NCBI GenBank assembly: GCA_029261715.1
Contig: JAJDAT010000004.1
Coordinates: forward strand, 62,001-126,000
Direction: 5' to 3'
DNA: 64,000 nt
Origin: Nitrospinia bacterium
GTDB lineage: Bacteria > Nitrospinota > Nitrospinia > Nitrospinales > JAJDAT01
Of the stretch, positions 1 through 8,916 are shown piece after piece. Both the position numbers and the translations under genes were made by a program. Every line of letters starts with the position of its first letter. Position 1 is the first letter of the stretch. The notes under the pieces are model-generated. The model was not told where the DNA came from and did no database searches. It saw only the letters and a program-made list of their open reading frames with translations.

Positions 1-225
1 CTTTATCGATTAGAAAACCACAAATATCCAACAACGTCCGAGGGTTTGGAAGCCATAAAACCTTACCTCAAGAAAAAAGTTCCTAAAGACCCTTTTAGTA
101 ACGAATATGTCTACCGTTCTCCCGGTGAACATGGCGAATATGATCTACTTTCTTTAGGGGCCGATAATGCGGAAGGCGGAGAAGGCTATAACCAAGATAT
201 CACTAGCTGGAAAACATTGGAATAG
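1..225 (+). CDS. gspG: Type II secretion major pseudopilin GspG, C-terminal part (5' end outside window)
   Basis: The frame is open from base 1 to the TAG at 223-225 and gives 74 residues. They match the C-terminal half of GspG: a [10 protein letters not shown] block, then P-x-DPF-x-N-x-YxYxxPG, then a [10 protein letters not shown]-like end, which in the family forms the calcium-binding loop of the major pseudopilin. GspG polymerises into the periplasmic pseudopilus that drives type II secretion. The N-terminal methylation helix lies before the window. The gene is followed by gspH, I, J, K, L, M and D in the usual order, and its last 59 bases overlap the start of gspH. Identification is firm; the gene is cut by the window edge. 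Confidence 0.9.
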   Translation, partial: LYRLENHKYPTTSEGLEAIKPYLKKKVPKDPFSNEYVYRSPGEHGEYDLLSLGADNAEGGEGYNQDITSWKTLE

Positions 226-715
226 TCAGTCTAGAGTTTGGAAAAATCGTGACGGTTTTTCGCTATTCGAACTGATTTTAGTCCTTTTATTGATTGCGTT
301 AATAACGGGATTAACAACCCCATTTCTATTTAAAACTCTTGATCGAATTAAGAGCCAAACTTCGGCTCGGAGTATAGCTACCGTACTACGTTACGCAAGA
401 TCAAAATCTATTTCGGAAAAAATTCCGTACACGTTTAACGCGAATATCGATACTAATCAATATTGGATCAATAACGTAGAAACAGAGAAATCCTCCGAAG
501 TGAAGGAATTAGATTCTCGACTGAAAATCATTCAATTTGTCGATTCCGATGAAGAAGTAAATACTGGGCCTTTTTATATCGTTTTTTATCCACAGGGTAA
601 TTCAAGCGGCGGCGAGATCTTAATTGAGACCACTAAGGAGGAAGAAAAAACTCGATACACGATTACCTTGGACCCTGTTACAGGAAAACCCGATGTCGAA
701 ATCGAAAAACCATAA
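167..715 (+). CDS. gspH: Type II secretion minor pseudopilin GspH
   Basis: A 182-aa protein with a prepilin peptidase site, G30 followed by FSLFE, where E35 is the expected Glu+5, and then a hydrophobic helix ([14 protein letters not shown]). GspH is a minor pseudopilin near the pseudopilus tip. The ATG at 167 lies inside gspG and gives a 30-residue leader, unusually long. No other in-frame ATG or GTG precedes the cleavage site, so this start is kept, though a non-standard start nearer the helix is possible. The rest, with short beta strands and an acidic end, fits the family. Its end overlaps the gspI start by 23 nt, implying translational coupling. Confidence 0.82.
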   Translation: MRKAEKAITKISLAGKHWNSQSRVWKNRDGFSLFELILVLLLIALITGLTTPFLFKTLDRIKSQTSARSIATVLRYARSKSISEKIPYTFNANIDTNQYWINNVETEKSSEVKELDSRLKIIQFVDSDEEVNTGPFYIVFYPQGNSSGGEILIETTKEEEKTRYTITLDPVTGKPDVEIEKP

Positions 716-1310
716 AGATGAAGGCTTCTCACTTTTGGAGGTCATCGTAGCGCTATCTATTATGGCCGTGGGATTTGCTACCGTTATGCAATTATTTTCT
801 GGGAGTATTAAATCTATTGATCTATCGGATGAATACTTAAAAGCAGTCGCATTAGCTAATCATAAAATGGACGAGTTGGAATTAGATGACTTCTTAACCG
901 AAGAACTTACCGGAGAATTCGAAAGCGAACCTAATTACTCCTGGACACTAGATTTAGAACCATATGGCGACACTCTTAACGACGACGAAGAAAATATTCA
1001 ATTAGCTAAAGTAACGTTAAATGTCCTCTGGAACAGCAGAGGGAGAGAACGAAACATCGAAATAGTGACAGTCAGAACGGATGGTTTTTCGTACACACCT
1101 TTAGACTCCTTAATTGGAGCAAACGCATCTCAAGACAATTTATTAAAACAACAACTGGGTAACTTAATAGCCGCTCCACCTCCTCCTAGTAACGATTCAG
1201 CTCCACCAGCCGCCGTAGAAAAAACGGTAAACTTTTGCGGGAAAGAAACTACTTTCATAAATGTGAGTGGACTGGGAAGCGGAATTTCTAACAATTTTTC
1301 CGGCAACTAA
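693..1310 (+). CDS. gspI: Type II secretion minor pseudopilin GspI
   Basis: A 205-aa protein. The start chosen is ATG 693 because it puts the prepilin motif (G11, FSLLE, Glu16) right after a short basic leader; the longer frame from 624 adds 23 residues inside gspH. The helix VIVALSIMAVGFATVMQLFSG is typical of GspI, which nucleates the pseudopilus tip with GspJ and GspK. The C-terminal tail is unusual: a proline-rich PPPPS stretch is followed by a segment with one cysteine, extending beyond the usual length of about 120-130 residues. The gene overlaps gspH by 23 nt and lies 4 nt before gspJ. Confidence 0.85.
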   Translation: MSKSKNHKDEGFSLLEVIVALSIMAVGFATVMQLFSGSIKSIDLSDEYLKAVALANHKMDELELDDFLTEELTGEFESEPNYSWTLDLEPYGDTLNDDEENIQLAKVTLNVLWNSRGRERNIEIVTVRTDGFSYTPLDSLIGANASQDNLLKQQLGNLIAAPPPPSNDSAPPAAVEKTVNFCGKETTFINVSGLGSGISNNFSGN

Positions 1311-1314
1311 TCTT

Positions 1315-2211
1315 ATGAAACGAGTTGACAACCAATCCGGATTCACATTATTGGAACTCATTGTATCCCTCGCTATTATCGCCCTAATAGCAGGTTTATC
1401 AATGGGAGGCGTTCGATTAGGCATTGCGGCAAGAGAGGCGGGAGAAGAACGAGCGGATATTTACCAAAGACTTCGGTTTATTGGCGAACAAATCTCTCAA
1501 AAAATTAAATCCACACACCCATTATTTATTAAGGCTCCGGATGATTCAGACGATATATTCGAAGAGGACAAAAATTTAGAAACGAATCAGAATCCACAAC
1601 AAAAGCAGAGCGGCGGAAAGGTTATCGCCTTTGAAGGCAGGAGCGACTCTATTCGTTTGGTAACCTTTACACATGGGCTTTCTAACTTTAAAAACACTCC
1701 CTGGATTCACGAAGTATCAATTTACCAGGGGCAAAACCCTCTCACGGAAGAAACTGGCATAGTAATGATGGAGAGAGACCTTTTTGCAGAAGACGTTTTT
1801 TCCGAAATAGACCCAAGCTCAGACGCAATCACTTACATCACGTTAGCAAAGGATGTTGCGTTTCTAAAGTTTCGTTACTACAAAATGGAAAAATATACAC
1901 CAGAAGAATTAGAGCAACGTGAAGACAAATCTAAAGAATATTATGGCGAATGGGTCGATGAAGTTGTCCCCGACGCCTCTGAAGATTTAATCGAAGGTTT
2001 TGGAATAGACGAGGAAGAAGCCGCTTTTCGCGAAGCAAATAAAATTAGCCTGCCAAGAGCTTTAGAGATCTCACTAGGGCTAGAGTTTCCCGAAGTTCCC
2101 GGAAAAACCAAAAGAGAAGAAATTTATAACATTCCTCCAACAATTATTTCCTTAAATTCTGGCATTTTGATATCAAGACCACCCGTCGAAGAAGAAAATG
2201 AAACGTTATAG
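1315..2211 (+). CDS. gspJ: Type II secretion minor pseudopilin GspJ
   Basis: A 298-aa protein. The start at ATG 1315 gives a short leader ending at G9, then FTLLE (Glu14 as Glu+5) and the helix LIVSLAIIALIAGLSMGG. The length exceeds the usual roughly 200 residues because of acidic inserts in the C-terminal half (around residues 190-250). GspJ forms the pseudopilus tip complex with GspI and GspK. The gene begins 4 nt after gspI and overlaps gspK by 14 nt. Confidence 0.85.
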   Translation: MKRVDNQSGFTLLELIVSLAIIALIAGLSMGGVRLGIAAREAGEERADIYQRLRFIGEQISQKIKSTHPLFIKAPDDSDDIFEEDKNLETNQNPQQKQSGGKVIAFEGRSDSIRLVTFTHGLSNFKNTPWIHEVSIYQGQNPLTEETGIVMMERDLFAEDVFSEIDPSSDAITYITLAKDVAFLKFRYYKMEKYTPEELEQREDKSKEYYGEWVDEVVPDASEDLIEGFGIDEEEAAFREANKISLPRALEISLGLEFPEVPGKTKREEIYNIPPTIISLNSGILISRPPVEEENETL

Positions 2212-3253
2212 CGCAAATAACAGAGGAATAGCTTTGATGATGGTCCTTTGGGTTTTAATTTTATTAGGAGCCTTAGCGACTGAATTTGCCTATTCAATGC
2301 GTACCGAGGTAAATGCAACCAAGAATTATAAGGAAGATATCGAAAGTTACTACTTGGCTAAGGCTGGAATACATATGGGGCTAGCGGAACTTTATAAAAA
2401 TGCTAGATTCCACTCTATCCATCCAGAGTACGGGTTCATCACGGGCAAAGTACTTGAATCAGATATTGGAGGCACAGAAACGGCCACATTCCCTTCAGAC
2501 ACAACGTCTCAAAATAATGTCGATGAAAACCTGAAATCGACTGAGTTGTCTTCAGAAACCGAAGATGATGAACTAGATTTTGATATCATTGAAAGAACCA
2601 ACATCCCACTAGGGAATGGCGTTATCAATTATCAAATCACCGACGAAAATGGTAAAGTCAATATCAATTCAGCTTCTAGAGAAGTACTGGTCAAAACATT
2701 AGAAGCTTCTGGCGTTGAAAGAGGCGACGAAAACTCCACGATAGCCGATTCCATATTAGACTGGATCGATAAGAACGAAAACCATCGATTAAATGGGACA
2801 GAATCCGATTATTACTTAAGCTTAAACCCTCCCTATAACGCAAAAAATGATTTATTCCACAGCTTAGACGAATTACTAAAAGTTCGAGGAATAACAGAAG
2901 AGATTTTGTATGGAAGCTCGAATGGCGAAGAAAGTCTTGAGGACCCTGCATATTTAGGACTCGTTAACTTTTTAACGATTCAAAACGTAAATTCATTCAA
3001 CCCAAATACCGCCGACCCGTCCATAATGCCTATTTTTTATTCAGATCTTCAAATAGACGCCATTATAGAAGCAAGAGAAAACAAAGGATATTTCGACGAT
3101 TCAAAATCAACACATTTTAGAATTGAATCGACAGGATTCATTAATGGAAGCGCCACCAAAAGAACGATCGTTGCAATTATTGAAAAACTTGGAAGCGCAA
3201 AAGACGCCACATTACTAATAAGATATTGGAACGATAACGCCCTACAATCATGA
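2198..3253 (+). CDS. gspK: Type II secretion minor pseudopilin GspK
   Basis: A 351-aa protein. Its N-terminus is RGIALMMVLWVLILLGALATE, the GspK signature: a prepilin site without Glu at +5, expected for the pseudopilin that caps the tip. Next come a SYYLAKAG segment and helix-hairpin-helix-like regions around GKVNINSASREVL and FNPNTADPSIM, as in the GspK alpha domain. It overlaps gspJ by 14 nt and shares an ATGA stop-start with gspL, so these genes are translationally coupled. Confidence 0.9.
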   Translation: MKRYSANNRGIALMMVLWVLILLGALATEFAYSMRTEVNATKNYKEDIESYYLAKAGIHMGLAELYKNARFHSIHPEYGFITGKVLESDIGGTETATFPSDTTSQNNVDENLKSTELSSETEDDELDFDIIERTNIPLGNGVINYQITDENGKVNINSASREVLVKTLEASGVERGDENSTIADSILDWIDKNENHRLNGTESDYYLSLNPPYNAKNDLFHSLDELLKVRGITEEILYGSSNGEESLEDPAYLGLVNFLTIQNVNSFNPNTADPSIMPIFYSDLQIDAIIEARENKGYFDDSKSTHFRIESTGFINGSATKRTIVAIIEKLGSAKDATLLIRYWNDNALQS

Positions 3254-4731
3254 AACCAGTTTACTTTGAAAAATCTCTTGGGATCGATATTCGCGAAAAC
3301 TCCGTTTGCCTAGCCTTGTTAGGAAAAACATGGCGGTCATCCGAAGTGCTAGCTTGCCACTTTTTCGAAATAGAACCTTTGTCTGAAGGCAAGAAAACTA
3401 TCGAAAATAAGTTTTTGGAGGAAATTAATCAATTTTTAATTGAAAACCAAATTACTCCAGAGACAACGATAGTTGGAATTCCAAAAAATTTTGCTTTATT
3501 CAAAACGTTCCATCTACCCGCCCCAGACATGAACTCAATCAGCGGCATGATTGAGTTCGAATTGGAGAAACATTGTATTGGAGATATTGAAGACTTTTAT
3601 TATACCTATCAAGCTTTTCCAATCGAGGAACGACAATTCCGTATTCATCTATCATCTATCAACAAAGCCCTTTTAGATTACTACATTCAGCTCCTTAAAC
3701 GAGTCAATCTTAACCCCACAGTTATCCATTTAGCTCCGTTTTCGAATTTAGACCTTTTGAAATCTCAAAATGAATATTCTGATGCTTTATCGGTATTGCT
3801 CGATGTCGGTCCTACTTCTGCGGATATCGCAATTTTAAAAGGCGGAAATATTATCGCTCTAAGAAACGCTATTTTATCGGATAAAAGTTTTTTCGACGGT
3901 TATTTTCGTGATTCTCTACCTTTCGAAGCTTGCGAACAGGCTTCAAAATCCATTTTGCAAAATATATTGAATGAAATTCAAAATGCCTTGTCATTCTGCA
4001 ATGAAGTTGAAAGCGACGAAGCTGTAGAAACTATTTATCTGTTTGGAGGAAGTCATTTTTCAAACTCACTCTCCATACTTTTAGAAAAAGAAACTGGAGT
4101 CGAAACGGCTGTCTATTCTTATCCCATCGAGGATGACGAAGAATCTGTATTCGATGGCCCTCCAAATGTTATAGACACTGCAATTGGATTAGGCATAGCC
4201 GGCATTAACCAAACCAAAGATCAATTAAACTTTTTACCGCCAGAATTAAGACCTAAAAGAAAATCGTTTAACGTTAAAACAACCATAGGAATTGGCGTTG
4301 CCGCAATTTTATTATTGATTGCAGGGATAGGAGGACAAATTCTCCAGAGCAGTATCGCTTTAGATTCTTTGAGTGTTCAATTTAAAGAAATTAAAGGGCA
4401 AACTGGCGCTTTTGAAAAAATCGATTTGGAATTCAACGATATGGATAATTACATGAAAATTCTGCAATCGATCAAAAAGGAGAATCCTCTCAAACTTCCA
4501 GTTCTTAACGAACTGACAAAAATCATTCCCCGAGATACTTGGCTCAGCGACACAATACTCAAAAATGATGAATTGGAAATTAAAGGCGTTTCTGCATCGG
4601 CATCGAAATTAATTCAAATTCTAGAAAACTCTTCGCAATTGTTAGACGCTAGCTTCAGCGGGTCTATCACGAAACAGAAAGAAGGCGAAAAGTTTGCTAT
4701 TAAATCTAAAATAAAAGGTCAGAATGATTGA
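3250..4731 (+). CDS. gspL: Type II secretion inner-membrane platform protein GspL (PilM-like)
   Basis: A 493-aa protein. The first roughly 330 residues form an actin-like cytoplasmic domain (LGIDIRENSVCLALL start, LLDVGPTSADIAIL phosphate-loop-like strand, YLFGGS) as in GspL/PilM, which recruits the GspE ATPase. A single membrane segment follows at about 347-368 (IGIGVAAILLLIAGIGGQIL), then a periplasmic PilN-like domain ending near residue 490. It overlaps gspM by 8 nt. GspL bridges the cytoplasmic motor and the periplasmic pseudopilus. The call rests on architecture and position. Confidence 0.85.
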   Translation: MKPVYFEKSLGIDIRENSVCLALLGKTWRSSEVLACHFFEIEPLSEGKKTIENKFLEEINQFLIENQITPETTIVGIPKNFALFKTFHLPAPDMNSISGMIEFELEKHCIGDIEDFYYTYQAFPIEERQFRIHLSSINKALLDYYIQLLKRVNLNPTVIHLAPFSNLDLLKSQNEYSDALSVLLDVGPTSADIAILKGGNIIALRNAILSDKSFFDGYFRDSLPFEACEQASKSILQNILNEIQNALSFCNEVESDEAVETIYLFGGSHFSNSLSILLEKETGVETAVYSYPIEDDEESVFDGPPNVIDTAIGLGIAGINQTKDQLNFLPPELRPKRKSFNVKTTIGIGVAAILLLIAGIGGQILQSSIALDSLSVQFKEIKGQTGAFEKIDLEFNDMDNYMKILQSIKKENPLKLPVLNELTKIIPRDTWLSDTILKNDELEIKGVSASASKLIQILENSSQLLDASFSGSITKQKEGEKFAIKSKIKGQND

Positions 4732-5305
4732 CAAATTAAGCGAAAAAGACAAGAAAGCCTTAATCTTTGGGGGAATAGTTTTAGCTATATACATATCCTA
4801 CAAATTTATCTTCGATCCAATTTATTCAAGCGGAGCCGAAACGCGGCAACAAATTGAAAATAAAGTCTTTTTTATTAAAAAATATTATGAGATATTAAAC
4901 CAGAAGGCGTTTTACGAACAAAAACGTAAAGCAAATGAAGCAATTAAAAACGCTCTCGCAAAACGGTTTCTTAAAAAAGAAAAACCTGCGCTGGCGGCTG
5001 CAAGTCTTCAAAAAATTTTAGAAGGATATTCTAAACAATCTTCTGTCGCTATTGAAAGCGCACGCATCGAAAAACCCAAATATATCTCTGGGCTTCTTTC
5101 CGTTCCGGTCGAAATCAGCGTCCGGTCCGACCTAAAAAATCTAACTCGTTTTTTATACCTAATCGAAAACCATGAAAAGTTCATGCTTGTAGAAGAACTA
5201 ACCATTCGAAGATCAAATAAAAAAGACCCGGAAGAACTACAAAGTAAATTATTAGTTTTAGGATTTATTAAAAAATTAGAAGACAAAAAATTAAAGAAGA
5301 TATGA
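4724..5305 (+). CDS. gspM: Type II secretion inner-membrane protein GspM
   Basis: A 193-aa protein with one N-terminal membrane helix (ALIFGGIVLAIYISYKFIF, about residues 12-30), a coiled segment rich in Lys and Gln, and a periplasmic ferredoxin-like domain (VPVEISVRSDLKNLTRFLYL), matching GspM/PilO. GspM pairs with GspL to build the inner-membrane platform. It overlaps gspL by 8 nt and gspD by 4 nt (ATGA). Confidence 0.85.
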   Translation: MIDKLSEKDKKALIFGGIVLAIYISYKFIFDPIYSSGAETRQQIENKVFFIKKYYEILNQKAFYEQKRKANEAIKNALAKRFLKKEKPALAAASLQKILEGYSKQSSVAIESARIEKPKYISGLLSVPVEISVRSDLKNLTRFLYLIENHEKFMLVEELTIRRSNKKDPEELQSKLLVLGFIKKLEDKKLKKI

Positions 5306-7764
5306 AACGACTACTTTCCACTTTTATTGCCCTAACAATCGTCTTAGGGTTGGGATGTTTAAAAAAAGAACCCACTGCAATAGAAAAGCTTTTAGCCAAA
5401 TCTAAAAAAGATCCACTAGAAGCTATGCGACTTGATCCCATAAAAGGTAAGAAAAAAAAGTCCACTAAGAAAAATGGCAAACTAAATTTAGGCCGCCCCG
5501 AAAAAGACGGGTTAGATTCCGCGCTAGCCCCTCTCAACCGAATCCCCAAACACCCCAAAAAGAAAATAGTTACCGTATTGGCAAATGAAACAGTTTTTCG
5601 GCAAGGGCCTGGAAGCAAATATAAAGAGATTGGCATTGGGCGAAAAGGGGATCAATTTCAACTTTTACAAATTAAAAAAGGTTCTTCAGGTGGTAAGTGG
5701 TACCTGGCTCAGGATAAACAAGAAAAAAAGTTTTTTATTTCAAGTCTTTTTTCAACAATAAAAGAACAAAAAAACCTCCAAAAAGAAACTATGCGACGAG
5801 GAGGAAGCTCCGAAACTCTCAAAAAACTTAAAACAGTAGTCGACACATCTCCTCCTTTACCACCAGAGCTTAAAGAAGCCAAAAATATCACTTTAAATTT
5901 TGAAGACACTGATGTTTACGACGTAATCACTACTTTTTGTGAATTATTAAAACTTGATTACATTATCGAAGGTCAAGTTGCGGGCAAAGTAACGCTTCAA
6001 ACATTCAATAAAATTGCGGTAGAAGACCTTTATTCTGTTTTAGAACAAATTCTAGCCCTAAACAACTTTACCGTAGTGAAAAGTGGAAATTTCTATCGTT
6101 TTTTACCTATTAAAGAGGCGGTAAAAAAACCACTGAGTATTTACTATGGGAAAAACGCACAAGTTCCTCCCAATGAAAGACTAGTAATTCAAATTATTCC
6201 ATTGCGACATATTACGTCGCAAACCATGAAAAAGATTGTTGCGCCATTACTTACAAATAACGCCAGTTTTATTGAAATTCCCGAAACCAATAATTTATTG
6301 ATGATTGAGCTTGCATCTAATGTTGGAAGAGTTCTGAAGGTAGTTGAAGCGTTGGACATCGATAAATTAGCGTCTTCGGATATTGAGCTTTATACCATTA
6401 AAAATTCTAACGCCAGTTTAGTCGCTAGCGAGTTACAAGAAGTTTTTAAAGCGTTAGGGTATGAAGAAACTGTCGGGCAAAGCCTCAATTTTTTACCTTT
6501 GGAAAGATTAAATGCCGTTTTAGTGGTAAACCCCTTCAATAGTATTTTACCCACCATTGAGTTTTGGATCGAAAAATTAGATCAGCCCATCACTTCGAAA
6601 AGCCAAATAAGCACCTTTGTTTATTATGTTCAACATAGCGAAGCGCAAAAGCTAGCGGCAGTTTTAAATAAAATATTCGCTGCAACTTCAAAAAAGTCGC
6701 GTAAAACGGCAAGACAAAGCAAATTACTTAAAAAACAACCGTCAACAGCCTCTAAAACCACTTCAAAATCAAAAACAACATCTACAACAAAAAAAGCTAG
6801 AAAAGTAAGCGTCTCGGGTGGCTTTAACAGCTTGCTAAGCGACGACGACGAAGAAGAATTAACGATCGTAGATGATGAAGACACCAACTCTTTAATTATT
6901 CGCACATCTCCAAGAAAGTATCCAGCAATTTTAGAACTGCTGAAAAAGTTGGATCTGATGCCGCAACAAGTTTTAATTGAAGTACTAATTTTGGATTTAG
7001 TAATGACAGATGATCTGCGATTAGGTTTTGATTGGGCGATACAAGGGAAAGTCGAAAATGCGGGATTTGCTACTGGTTCGCAATTTGGTACAGGAGCAGA
7101 TTTATCCTCATCTATTGCTGCAATCACTGGAGGCTTTAGTTTTGGTTTGGCAAATGCAAGAAAACTTAGCGCTTTGCTAACAGCCTCTAAAACTGATTCT
7201 AAAGTTAATATTTTATCCAATCCGACTTTAATCACTTCAGATAATAAGGCCGCATCAATTTCTGTTACAGACGAAATTCCAATTCAAAGTTCTACTATTA
7301 CGACACCCACGGCAGGGCAACCATTAACTCAATCAACCATTGAGTACCGTAGTGTTGGGATAAAGTTAAATATTGAGCCAAAAATCAATTCGGATAATTT
7401 TGTGAATTTAAAAATTCAACAAGAAATAAGCTCTCCCTCCCCAACCCCACCTGGCGCGACCCCTCAATTTAACGTCAGATCAATCAATACTGAAGTAGTT
7501 CTTAGGGATAATCAGGTATTAGTCATGGGTGGTCTTATGCAAAAAACTAAAAACCAAGGAAACACTGGCATTCCGATACTAAAAGATATGCCCCTTTTTG
7601 GTAAACTTTTTAGAACTGAAAACGAAACTAATAATAAAACCGAATTAATGGTTTTTGTAACGCCTCATATAATTACGGATTTTGAAACCGCCGATGATGT
7701 AACTAGACAGGTTAAAAACCGATTAAAAGGACTGGGTAAACAATTTAATCTCAATAAGAATTGA
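5302..7764 (+). CDS. gspD: Type II secretion outer-membrane secretin GspD with an N-terminal SH3-like domain
   Basis: An 820-aa lipoprotein secretin. The signal peptide ends in a lipobox-like LGLGC (Cys19). A basic linker follows, then a bacterial SH3-type domain at about 88-150 (TVLANETVFRQGPGSKYKEI, ending KFFISSLF). The N0 domain begins near NITLNFEDTDVYDVITTF, then N1-N3 repeats. N3 holds a low-complexity Lys/Ser/Thr and acidic insert at about 455-525. The C-terminal secretin barrel carries VLVMGGLMQ and GIPILKDMPLFGKLF and ends VTPHIITDFE. GspD forms the outer-membrane channel. No gspC is seen in the window; the extra SH3 domain sits ahead of N0 where GspC would dock. Confidence 0.9.
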   Translation: MKRLLSTFIALTIVLGLGCLKKEPTAIEKLLAKSKKDPLEAMRLDPIKGKKKKSTKKNGKLNLGRPEKDGLDSALAPLNRIPKHPKKKIVTVLANETVFRQGPGSKYKEIGIGRKGDQFQLLQIKKGSSGGKWYLAQDKQEKKFFISSLFSTIKEQKNLQKETMRRGGSSETLKKLKTVVDTSPPLPPELKEAKNITLNFEDTDVYDVITTFCELLKLDYIIEGQVAGKVTLQTFNKIAVEDLYSVLEQILALNNFTVVKSGNFYRFLPIKEAVKKPLSIYYGKNAQVPPNERLVIQIIPLRHITSQTMKKIVAPLLTNNASFIEIPETNNLLMIELASNVGRVLKVVEALDIDKLASSDIELYTIKNSNASLVASELQEVFKALGYEETVGQSLNFLPLERLNAVLVVNPFNSILPTIEFWIEKLDQPITSKSQISTFVYYVQHSEAQKLAAVLNKIFAATSKKSRKTARQSKLLKKQPSTASKTTSKSKTTSTTKKARKVSVSGGFNSLLSDDDEEELTIVDDEDTNSLIIRTSPRKYPAILELLKKLDLMPQQVLIEVLILDLVMTDDLRLGFDWAIQGKVENAGFATGSQFGTGADLSSSIAAITGGFSFGLANARKLSALLTASKTDSKVNILSNPTLITSDNKAASISVTDEIPIQSSTITTPTAGQPLTQSTIEYRSVGIKLNIEPKINSDNFVNLKIQQEISSPSPTPPGATPQFNVRSINTEVVLRDNQVLVMGGLMQKTKNQGNTGIPILKDMPLFGKLFRTENETNNKTELMVFVTPHIITDFETADDVTRQVKNRLKGLGKQFNLNKN

Positions 7765-7770
7765 TAAACT

Positions 7771-7823
7771 CTGATGTTTTTTGATTTAAATAAAACTTTC
7801 AAATCAAACAAATCAGTTTTTTT
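7771..7823 (+). terminator. Intrinsic terminator after gspD
   Basis: The arms 7771-7787 and 7801-7816 pair over two helices of 5 and 8 bp (outer CTGAT with ATCAG, inner TTTGATTT with AAATCAAA). Seven T residues follow at 7817-7823. It lies 7 nt after the gspD stop, so it probably ends the secretion operon. Confidence 0.6.
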
Positions 7824-7881
7824 AACCTATTCTTTTTCTGATTAGTCAAAAACTTCCTTTTAATAGAATAAATTCCTGGTA

Positions 7882-7910
7882 TTGACTTGGAATTTCCCTG
7901 CAACTATAAT
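7882..7910 (+). promoter_or_regulatory. Sigma70-type promoter for the cysM-thrC-moaD block
   Basis: TTGACT at 7882-7887 and a perfect TATAAT at 7905-7910 are separated by 17 nt. Transcription would start near 7917, about 44 nt before the cysM start. This is one of the two best promoter matches seen. Confidence 0.75.
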
Positions 7911-7960
7911 TAACTCTTTTCATTAAATCTGTCCCCTAAACTCCAAATCACTAAATTCGA

Positions 7961-8902
7961 ATGCCTACTCTGGATAATCCAAAACTCAGGTTCCAAAATA
8001 GTTTAGAGTTGATCGGCTCCACGCCATTGGTTAAACTAAACAAAGTCATTCCCCCTAATGGATCAAATATTTACGCCAAACTGGAGTACTTCAATCCTGG
8101 TGGGAGCGTAAAAGACCGAATCGCTTTGGCTATGATTGAAGACGCTGAGCGCAAAGGACTCTTAAAACCTGGGGCGACTATTGTTGAACCGACTAGCGGA
8201 AATACTGGCATTGGACTCGCCCTTGCGGGAGCGGTCAAAGGGTATAACGTAATTCTGGTTATGTCGGAAAACATGAGCCAGGAACGAAGGCTTATATTAG
8301 AAAGTTTTGGGGCTAAAACTGAATTGAGTCGGGCCGAATTTGGAATGCAGGGAACTATCGAGCGCGCAGAAGAGCTAGTTGCCTCAAACCCAGATTATTT
8401 TATGCCCCAACAATTTAATAACCCGGCTAATCCAGAAGCTCATAGAAGAACCACCGGACCAGAAATTGTTCAAGCGATGGAAGATACACCCGTGGACGCT
8501 TTTGTGGCCGGTATTGGAACCGGTGGCACGATTACTGGCGTTGGCGAGGTTTTAAAGAAAAATTACGATCCAGTCAAAATAATTGGAGTCGAGCCTAAAA
8601 CATCCTCGGTACTTTCTGGGGAGTCTCCAGGCCCTCATAAAATCCAAGGTATTGGGGCAGGATTTAAACCTAAAGTGCTTAATATGGAGATTCTGGATAA
8701 AATTATTCCAGTTTCCGATGAGGACGCGTTTGCTTTCTCGAGTCGTTTAGCAAAAGAAGAAGGGCTTTTAGTTGGAATTTCAGCTGGAGCGGCCTGTTGT
8801 GGCGCTTTCCAAGTAGCTAAGGAGCTTGGGCCCGGAAAAAATATTATTACAGTTTTTCCAGATAATGGTGAAAGATATTTTAGTTTTAATAAATTTTTTT
8901 AA
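7961..8902 (+). CDS. cysM: Cysteine synthase, CysK/CysM family PLP enzyme
   Basis: A 313-aa fold-type II PLP enzyme. It has the family markers in order: ELIGSTPLVKL near the start, the PLP-lysine site NPGGSVKDR (Lys51), the substrate loop TSGNTGIG, the phosphate-binding loop GIGTGGTITG, and the C-terminal DNGERY. It makes cysteine from an activated serine and a sulfur donor. Threonine synthase lies 14 nt downstream, then a MoaD-like sulfur carrier, so the donor may be a protein thiocarboxylate as in the CysO-dependent CysM of mycobacteria (inference). No clear Shine-Dalgarno precedes the ATG. Annotation as cysK is equally possible; a second paralogue starts at 10745. Confidence 0.85.
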   Translation: MPTLDNPKLRFQNSLELIGSTPLVKLNKVIPPNGSNIYAKLEYFNPGGSVKDRIALAMIEDAERKGLLKPGATIVEPTSGNTGIGLALAGAVKGYNVILVMSENMSQERRLILESFGAKTELSRAEFGMQGTIERAEELVASNPDYFMPQQFNNPANPEAHRRTTGPEIVQAMEDTPVDAFVAGIGTGGTITGVGEVLKKNYDPVKIIGVEPKTSSVLSGESPGPHKIQGIGAGFKPKVLNMEILDKIIPVSDEDAFAFSSRLAKEEGLLVGISAGAACCGAFQVAKELGPGKNIITVFPDNGERYFSFNKFF

Positions 8903-8916
8903 TAGGCAATAGATTA

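Noticed and set aside
6630-7235. Long minus-strand frame (201 aa) inside gspD
   Set aside because: Ser/Val/Leu-rich translation opposite a conserved secretin; no start signal; shadow of gspD.
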